From Croceibacterium selenioxidans (GTDB taxonomy: Bacteria; Pseudomonadota; Alphaproteobacteria; Sphingomonadales; Sphingomonadaceae), in NCBI RefSeq assembly GCF_018599195.1, contig NZ_JAHFVK010000002.1, positions 248,001 through 312,000 on the forward strand: a stretch of DNA of 64,000 bases, given 5' to 3'. Positions 59,716 to 64,000 of this stretch are shown here, in pieces (the first letter of the stretch is position 1; the number at the start of each line of letters is the position of its first letter). The notes beneath the pieces were generated by a model that saw nothing but the letters and a program-made list of their open reading frames with translations, was not told where the DNA came from and made no database searches. Position numbers and translations under genes: made by a program.

Positions 59716-60666
59716 TTAACGCCCCGCGTAGCGCGCGCCCTGGATGTCGACGATCTTCGGCGTCCGAGCGAAAAGTTCGCTGAACGGATCGTCGCCGGTT
59801 TCCATCTGGTGCGGCTCGGTGCCTTCGCGCACTGTGGTGCGGCGCATGTCGCGCTTGTACTTCGAATAGTCGAAGTCCCCACCCTTATGCATCGAGGCCA
59901 GGTTGTCCCAGATGACCATGTCGCCAGCGTTCCACTTCACGCTGAAGATGTACTGCGGCTGGGTAGCATGCTCGATCAACTGCTTGATCAACGCGCGACC
60001 TTCCTCCTTGGGCATCCCTTCGACGTCCATCGTGTGCGCGGCGATGAACAGCGTCTTGCGGCCCGAGCCCTTGTGCACATGGACCAGCGGATGCTTCGCG
60101 CGCGGCCGCTCCTCGATCTCCTCGTCGGAGATGTCGGCGCCGGCCATCTTACGGCTCCACCACAGCGTGTTGATGCCGACCTTGTCCTCAATCAGGTCCT
60201 TCATGTCCTGCGGCAGGTCTTCATAAGCGCTGCGGGTATCGGCAAACCAGGTCTCGCCCCCCTCGGGCGGCACCTGGTGGGCCAGCAGCAGCGAATAGCT
60301 GGTCCGCTTTTCCAGGAAGGCACTGTCGGTGTGCCACAGGCGGTCGCCCTTGCGGTACTGGATCGCCGCGACGTCCTGCGTGATCTCACCGTCGACGTTG
60401 AGGTTCGAAGCATCGAATAGTTCGCGATGCGGGAGGCGGAAGCGTACACCTTCGCGCCGCGGCACGCGTTCGAGGTAGCCGAAGTTGCGGCTGAACTCGA
60501 CGTGCTGATCGTCATTCATACCCGTGTTGCGCCACACGGTGACGCCCCAGGTATCCATCGCATCGGTCACCTGCTTCACGTCTTCCTGGGTGAGCGGCTT
60601 GGTGAGGTCCAGGCCCGAACACTGAGCGCCGAAGCGCGGCAGGATCGGTTCCACAATAAGGGGCAT
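59716..60666 (-). CDS. TauD/TfdA-family Fe(II)/2-oxoglutarate dioxygenase (second)
   Basis: 316 residues. The iron ligands are H112 and D114 in LWHTDSAF and H260 in DNLASMHKGGDF; arginines in KRDMRRTTV (about 272-276) fit the 2-oxoglutarate site. N-terminal GAQCSGLDLTKPL is typical of the family, and the enzyme is close in layout to 2,4-D/alpha-ketoglutarate dioxygenases. It should hydroxylate a carboxylic substrate in the cytoplasm. It is 26 bases downstream of a MaoC-type gene on the same strand, with GGAGAG before its ATG. The substrate is unknown, and it need not match that of the paralogue at 5641-6519. Confidence 0.9.
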   Translation of the reverse strand: MPLIVEPILPRFGAQCSGLDLTKPLTQEDVKQVTDAMDTWGVTVWRNTGMNDDQHVEFSRNFGYLERVPRREGVRFRLPHRELFDASNLNVDGEITQDVAAIQYRKGDRLWHTDSAFLEKRTSYSLLLAHQVPPEGGETWFADTRSAYEDLPQDMKDLIEDKVGINTLWWSRKMAGADISDEEIEERPRAKHPLVHVHKGSGRKTLFIAAHTMDVEGMPKEEGRALIKQLIEHATQPQYIFSVKWNAGDMVIWDNLASMHKGGDFDYSKYKRDMRRTTVREGTEPHQMETGDDPFSELFARTPKIVDIQGARYAGR

Positions 60667-60692
60667 CGGTCTCTCCGGATTTAATTAGCAAG

Positions 60693-61154
60693 CTAAGCAA
60701 TAGCATCGGGGCGCTTGCGTTGCAAGGACGAGCGCTTGCAGTGCGCCACAAGCTCTCCGTGCTGGTTGTAGGCCCGATGGGCAAAGGTCACGATACCCTG
60801 GCCGGGACGTGATTGGCTCTCCCTCACCTCAAGGACCTCGGTCTCGATGCGCAGGGTGTCGCCGACGAATATCGGCGCAGGAAATCGTACCTCGTCCCAG
60901 CCGAGATTGGCGACCGCCGTCCCCTGCGTGGTGTCGTTGACCGAAATCCCGACCATCAGACCCAGGGTGAAGCACGAGTTGACCAGGATCCGGCCATACT
61001 CGGTATCCTTCATGTATTCGGCGTCGAGATGCAGCGGCGCCGGATTGTGCGTCAGCGCGCTCATGAGCAGGTTGTCGGTTTCGGTCACCGTGCGGCGCAG
61101 CGGGTGGTCGAACACCCTGCCGACCGCAAATTCATCGAGCCATAGTCCGGCCAT
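60693..61154 (-). CDS. MaoC-family (hot-dog fold) hydratase
   Basis: 153 residues, a single hot-dog domain. The catalytic region can be seen in NPAPLHLDAEYMKDTEYGRI (the D...H pair of MaoC enzymes), followed by LVNSCFTLGLMVG and DEVRFPAPIFVGDTLRIETE. MaoC proteins hydrate enoyl-CoA esters with R stereochemistry or act on mesaconyl-type CoA esters. It leads a two-gene unit with the dioxygenase and diverges from the lipoprotein gene about 100 bases away. Confidence 0.85.
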   Translation of the reverse strand: MAGLWLDEFAVGRVFDHPLRRTVTETDNLLMSALTHNPAPLHLDAEYMKDTEYGRILVNSCFTLGLMVGISVNDTTQGTAVANLGWDEVRFPAPIFVGDTLRIETEVLEVRESQSRPGQGIVTFAHRAYNQHGELVAHCKRSSLQRKRPDAIA

Positions 61155-61252
61155 TTAGCTCTCCTCTCCTCCCATCTCTAGCGTGGTGCGACGTGCGGGG
61201 AAAGGAATGGCGCGCCATCCGTTGTGCGCGCGGAGGCAATGACGGAGCCCAT

Positions 61253-61717
61253 ATGCGAGCGTACACTTTTCCCATCCTGGCGCTGGTCGCGCTTTCCGGC
61301 TGCGGCAGCAACGAACCGAGCGCTGAGGAAACCACGGCGGCAACACCAGCCGCGGAGGTCTCTCCACCACCGGTCGCCGAAGCTCCGTTGGCTGGGAACG
61401 AGACCGACATCCCCGAAGCGCTGCGGGGCCGCTGGGGCCTGGTGCCTGCCGATTGCGAACCGGGACGCGACGATGCGAAGGGCCTGCTGACCATCACCAA
61501 TACCGAATTGAAGTTTTACGAATCGGTCGGCAAGCTCGAGGGAATCGAGGAATTCGACCCGAGCCGCATCCGCGCTTCGTTCAGTTTCACCGGGGAAGGC
61601 CAGGAATGGGAACGCGACGTGGTGCTCGACGCGCAGGACCAGGGAAAGACGCTGATCCGGCGGGAGTACGGAGAGGATGCAGCGCCCGGTCCGTTCCGCT
61701 ATACCAGGTGCACCTAA
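61253..61717 (+). CDS. Lipoprotein of unknown function
   Basis: 154 residues from ATG 61253, with GGAG six bases upstream. The lipobox is LVALSGC (C17). A Pro/Ala/Glu-rich linker of about 35 residues follows, then a domain with IPEALRGRWGLVPADCEPGR and KGLLTITNTELKFYES, which looks like a small beta-structured periplasmic domain. I do not recognise the family beyond that. Ten bases separate it from the I78 inhibitor gene, so it heads the operon. Confidence 0.75.
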   Translation: MRAYTFPILALVALSGCGSNEPSAEETTAATPAAEVSPPPVAEAPLAGNETDIPEALRGRWGLVPADCEPGRDDAKGLLTITNTELKFYESVGKLEGIEEFDPSRIRASFSFTGEGQEWERDVVLDAQDQGKTLIRREYGEDAAPGPFRYTRCT

Positions 61718-61727
61718 GGAGAGGAAA

Positions 61728-62033
61728 ATGCCTATGACGAAGGTATTGCCACTGGCAGCAGCCGCCGCCGCCCTGATACTCGGGGGATGTGCCACGACGA
61801 ATACGGGCTCACGCGAAGACTTCGTGGGCGGCAAATGCGATGCAAAACCAGGACAGACCTTCGTCGGCCAGCGCGCCACGGTTGCCGTTGGCGCCGGAAT
61901 CCAGAAGGCCACCGGCGCAGCGATCCTGCGCTGGGCCCCACCGCGTAGCGCGCTGACCATGGACTTCCGCGAGGAACGGGTGACTATCGCCTACAACGAC
62001 GACCTTGTGATCGAAATGATCACCTGTGGCTGA
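61728..62033 (+). CDS. I78-family protease inhibitor-like lipoprotein
   Basis: 101 residues from ATG 61728, with AAGGAGAGG upstream. The lipobox is LILGGC (C21). The mature part (GGKCDAKPGQTFVGQRA, RWAPPRSALTMDFREERVTI, VIEMITCG) matches the I78 elastase-inhibitor family, with the characteristic first and last cysteines. It may guard envelope proteins against proteases. Its stop codon lies inside the RidA gene start, so translation is coupled. Confidence 0.8.
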   Translation: MPMTKVLPLAAAAAALILGGCATTNTGSREDFVGGKCDAKPGQTFVGQRATVAVGAGIQKATGAAILRWAPPRSALTMDFREERVTIAYNDDLVIEMITCG

Positions 62034-62430
62034 TCCGGCAGACGGGCGCCAACGCATCCCCGCCCAGTCCCCGTTCGAAGAAGAAATCGGCTTCACCCGC
62101 GCCTTGCGCGTGGGTGACCGGATCGTCGTTTCGGGCACTGTGGGCGTCGAAACCGATGGATCGGTCAAGGAAGACGCGGGCGCCCAGGCGGACCGCTGCT
62201 TCGCGCTGATCCGCGAGCACATAGAGCAGCTGGGCGGGCGCATGGCCGATGTCGTCCGCATTCGCATGTTCGCAACCGACATCAAGGACGCCGACGCGAT
62301 CAGCGCCGCCTTCAGCCGCGCGCTCAAGCACGCCCGGCCGACGGGCACGCTGGTGGCGATCGCCGGGCTCTACGACCCTCGCTGGAAAGTCGAAATCGAA
62401 GCGGAGGCTGTGATCGGTTCGGGACAGTGA
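62026..62430 (+). CDS. RidA/YjgF-family protein (imine deaminase-like)
   Basis: 134 residues from a GTG that overlaps the I78 gene by 8 bases. The RidA fold is shown by TRALRVGDRIVVSGTVG, the central QADRCFALIREHIEQLGG and the C-terminal VEIEAEAVIG. RidA proteins hydrolyse reactive enamines/imines made by amino-acid breakdown. Coupling to branched-chain amino-acid genes fits that role. Catalytic residues outside these segments were not traced. Confidence 0.83.
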   Translation: MADPADGRQRIPAQSPFEEEIGFTRALRVGDRIVVSGTVGVETDGSVKEDAGAQADRCFALIREHIEQLGGRMADVVRIRMFATDIKDADAISAAFSRALKHARPTGTLVAIAGLYDPRWKVEIEAEAVIGSGQ

Positions 62431-63572
62431 CCGAGCCGTTCGCCCTCACCGAAGACCAGCTCGCGATCCAGGAAGCGGCGCGGCGGTTCACCGCCGACGC
62501 CATCACGCCGCACGCCGCCGAATGGGACGAAGGACACGTCTTCCCCAAGGAGACGATCAAGGCAGCGGCGGAGCTCGGCTTCGCCGCCATCTACGTGTCG
62601 GAGGAGAACGGCGGCATCGGGCTGGGGCGGTTTGAGGCAGCGCTGATCATGGAGGCGATGGCCTATGGCTGTCCCTCCACCAGCGCGTTCATCTCGATCC
62701 ACAACATGGCAAGCTGGATGATCGACAGCTTCGGTTCGGATGAACTGAAGACCAAGTACCTGCCGCGCCTCGTCGGGATGGACTGGATGGCGAGCTATTG
62801 CCTGACCGAGCCCGGCTCAGGCTCCGACGCCGCGGCGCTCAAGACCCGTGCGGTGCGCGAAGGCGCCGAGTGGATCGTCAATGGCACCAAGCAATTCATC
62901 AGCGGCGCCGGGGTGAATGATCTCTACCTGACCATGGTGCGCACCGGAGAGGACGGGCCCAAGGGTATCTCCTGCCTCGCCATCGAGAAGGGGATGCCGG
63001 GCGTCTCGTTCGGCGCGCCGGAGCGCAAGCTTGGCTGGCATTCGCAGCCGACGGCCTCGCTGATCCTAGATAACGTGCGGGTTCCGGCCGAGAATCTGGT
63101 GGGTCGCGAGGGTGAAGGCTTCCGCATCGCGATGCAGGGGCTCGACGGCGGACGCCTCAATATTGGCGCCTGCTCGCTCGGCGGGGCTCAGCGATGCCTG
63201 GACGAAGCGCTGCGTTACACCAAGGAGCGGCGGCAGTTCGGCAAGGCGATTGCCGATTTCCAGAATACCCAGTTCACCCTGGCCGACATGGCGACCGAAC
63301 TGGAAGCCTCGCGCGCCCTGCTCTACCTCGCCGCGGCCAAGGTCACGGCAGGCTCGCCCGACAAGACCCGCTTTGCCGCCATGGCCAAGCGCCTTGCGTC
63401 GGACACCGGGATCGCGATAGCCGACCGGGCCTTGCAGCTGCATGGCGGCTACGGCTACTTGCAGGACTACCCGGTCGAGCGTTTCTGGCGCGACCTCAGG
63501 GTTCATTCGATTCTGGAAGGCACCAACCAGATCATGCGGCTGATCGTTGGACGGGATTTGTTGAGGGAATGA
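62427..63572 (+). CDS. Acyl-CoA dehydrogenase, isobutyryl-CoA type
   Basis: 381 residues, full length. The start is GTG, overlapping the RidA stop (GTGA). FAD-binding motifs SYCLTEPGSGSDAAALKT and WIVNGTKQFISGAG are in place, and the catalytic base E364 lies in RVHSILEGTNQIMR. The N-terminal FALTEDQLAIQEAARRF and position before a 3-hydroxyisobutyryl-CoA hydrolase gene favour isobutyryl-CoA dehydrogenase of valine breakdown. Reaction: isobutyryl-CoA to methacrylyl-CoA, electrons to electron-transfer flavoprotein. Confidence 0.88.
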   Translation: MTEPFALTEDQLAIQEAARRFTADAITPHAAEWDEGHVFPKETIKAAAELGFAAIYVSEENGGIGLGRFEAALIMEAMAYGCPSTSAFISIHNMASWMIDSFGSDELKTKYLPRLVGMDWMASYCLTEPGSGSDAAALKTRAVREGAEWIVNGTKQFISGAGVNDLYLTMVRTGEDGPKGISCLAIEKGMPGVSFGAPERKLGWHSQPTASLILDNVRVPAENLVGREGEGFRIAMQGLDGGRLNIGACSLGGAQRCLDEALRYTKERRQFGKAIADFQNTQFTLADMATELEASRALLYLAAAKVTAGSPDKTRFAAMAKRLASDTGIAIADRALQLHGGYGYLQDYPVERFWRDLRVHSILEGTNQIMRLIVGRDLLRE

Positions 63573-64000
63573 GCGAAGAGGTTTTGATCCGCTGGGCCGG
63601 CTCTGTCGGCCATATCTCCCTCAATCGCCCGAAAGCTCTCCACGCCCTGACCCAGGCGATGTGCGAAGCGATCAGCGCGGCGCTGCTGGCTTGGCGCGAC
63701 GACGCGGCTATTGAGGCGGTGATCCTCGACCATGCCGAGGGCCGCGGGTTCTGCGCGGGCGGCGACGTTGCCATGGTGCGGCGCTCGGCGCTTGAAGACG
63801 GCGGCACCGCGGGCCGCGCGTTCTTCCATGCGGAGTATCGCCTCAACCACCTGCTGTTCACTTACCCCAAGCCCGTCGTCGCGTTCATGGACGGTGTGAC
63901 GATGGGTGGAGGGGTCGGGCTCGCCCTTCCGGGCCGCTATCGCATCGCGACGGAGAACACCCTATTCGCTATGCCCGAAGGCGCGATCGGACTGTTCCCT
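63569..64000 (+). CDS. 3-hydroxyisobutyryl-CoA hydrolase-like protein, 3' end cut by the window edge
   Basis: The first 144 residues are visible. The start overlaps the acyl-CoA dehydrogenase stop (ATGA). The crotonase fold is shown by GHISLNRPKALHALTQAMCE, then AVILDHAEGRGFCAGGDV with the oxyanion loop, and AFMDGVTMGGGVGLALPGRYR. TMGGGVGL and the following FAMPEGAIGLFP are typical of the hydrolase (HIBCH) rather than the plain hydratase. It would release 3-hydroxyisobutyrate in valine breakdown. Confidence 0.85.
   Translation, partial: MSEEVLIRWAGSVGHISLNRPKALHALTQAMCEAISAALLAWRDDAAIEAVILDHAEGRGFCAGGDVAMVRRSALEDGGTAGRAFFHAEYRLNHLLFTYPKPVVAFMDGVTMGGGVGLALPGRYRIATENTLFAMPEGAIGLFP

Noticed and set aside
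1-64000. tRNA, rRNA, CRISPR array, prophage or insertion sequence
   Set aside because: No cloverleaf-like segment, regularly spaced direct repeats, integrase, transposase or long terminal inverted repeat was noticed by eye. A covariance-model scan (tRNA, Rfam) would be needed to exclude short RNA genes.

Overview
The window reads as chromosomal DNA of a GC-rich alphaproteobacterium, most likely a member of the Sphingomonadales. Three large TonB-dependent receptors (TBDRs), a UrcA-family protein, an exported glycan-degradation locus, a non-phosphorylative sugar-oxidation operon and the CCCCTCCCGC-type intergenic inverted repeat all fit that order. The genus cannot be fixed from the sequence alone. 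No rRNA, tRNA, CRISPR array, intact transposase or prophage gene was seen.

Left part (1-19.7 kb). An MFS transporter (cut by the window edge), a tandem SnoaL-like protein and a TBDR run leftward. They diverge from a TauD/TfdA-type dioxygenase across a 390-base gap that holds an inverted pair of 18-bp repeats. Next come a UrcA-like protein and a winged-helix/TPR regulator, separated by three 11-bp tandem repeats. A decayed patch follows (PadR regulator, truncated membrane-protein start, frameshifted beta-lactamase-like remnant). Ordinary accessory genes come next: MmyB-type regulator, methyltransferase, LysE exporter, DUF815 ATPase, EamA transporter with a divergent AraC regulator. A BKACE enzyme/MFS operon lies opposite a LuxR-type regulator, and a DUF3237 protein closes this part.

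Sugar locus (19.9-35.6 kb). A TBDR and a divergent MarR regulator flank a palindromic operator; a secreted esterase follows the MarR gene. A leftward operon encodes a sugar-acid dehydratase, an AraD1/GguC protein, a Gfo/Idh/MocA sugar dehydrogenase, a GntR/FCD regulator and an exported aldose 1-epimerase. It diverges from a FucP-like symporter and an exported GH51 arabinofuranosidase. A two-domain exported esterase and an exported GH43 enzyme complete the set. The likely job is to release L-arabinose outside the cytoplasm, import it, and oxidise it by the non-phosphorylative route. A nearly identical 14-bp motif in both intergenic control regions suggests one regulon. No lactonase or ketoglutarate-semialdehyde dehydrogenase gene is in the window.

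Surface and efflux (35.9-52.1 kb). A two-partner secretion pair (TpsB, 1669-residue TpsA) converges on an RND tripartite efflux operon controlled by a TetR regulator. Two sulfotransferase-type genes follow, then a third TBDR with a clear terminator.

Right part (55.3-64 kb). A tight operon encodes a class II aldolase, a CbbY-like HAD phosphatase, DhaL and DhaK, without DhaM. It ends in a strong terminator, followed by a 27-residue membrane peptide gene with its own palindromic promoter region and terminator. A MaoC/TauD pair then runs leftward. A rightward, translationally coupled operon (lipoprotein, I78 inhibitor, RidA, isobutyryl-CoA dehydrogenase-like, 3-hydroxyisobutyryl-CoA hydrolase-like) runs off the right edge and points to valine catabolism.
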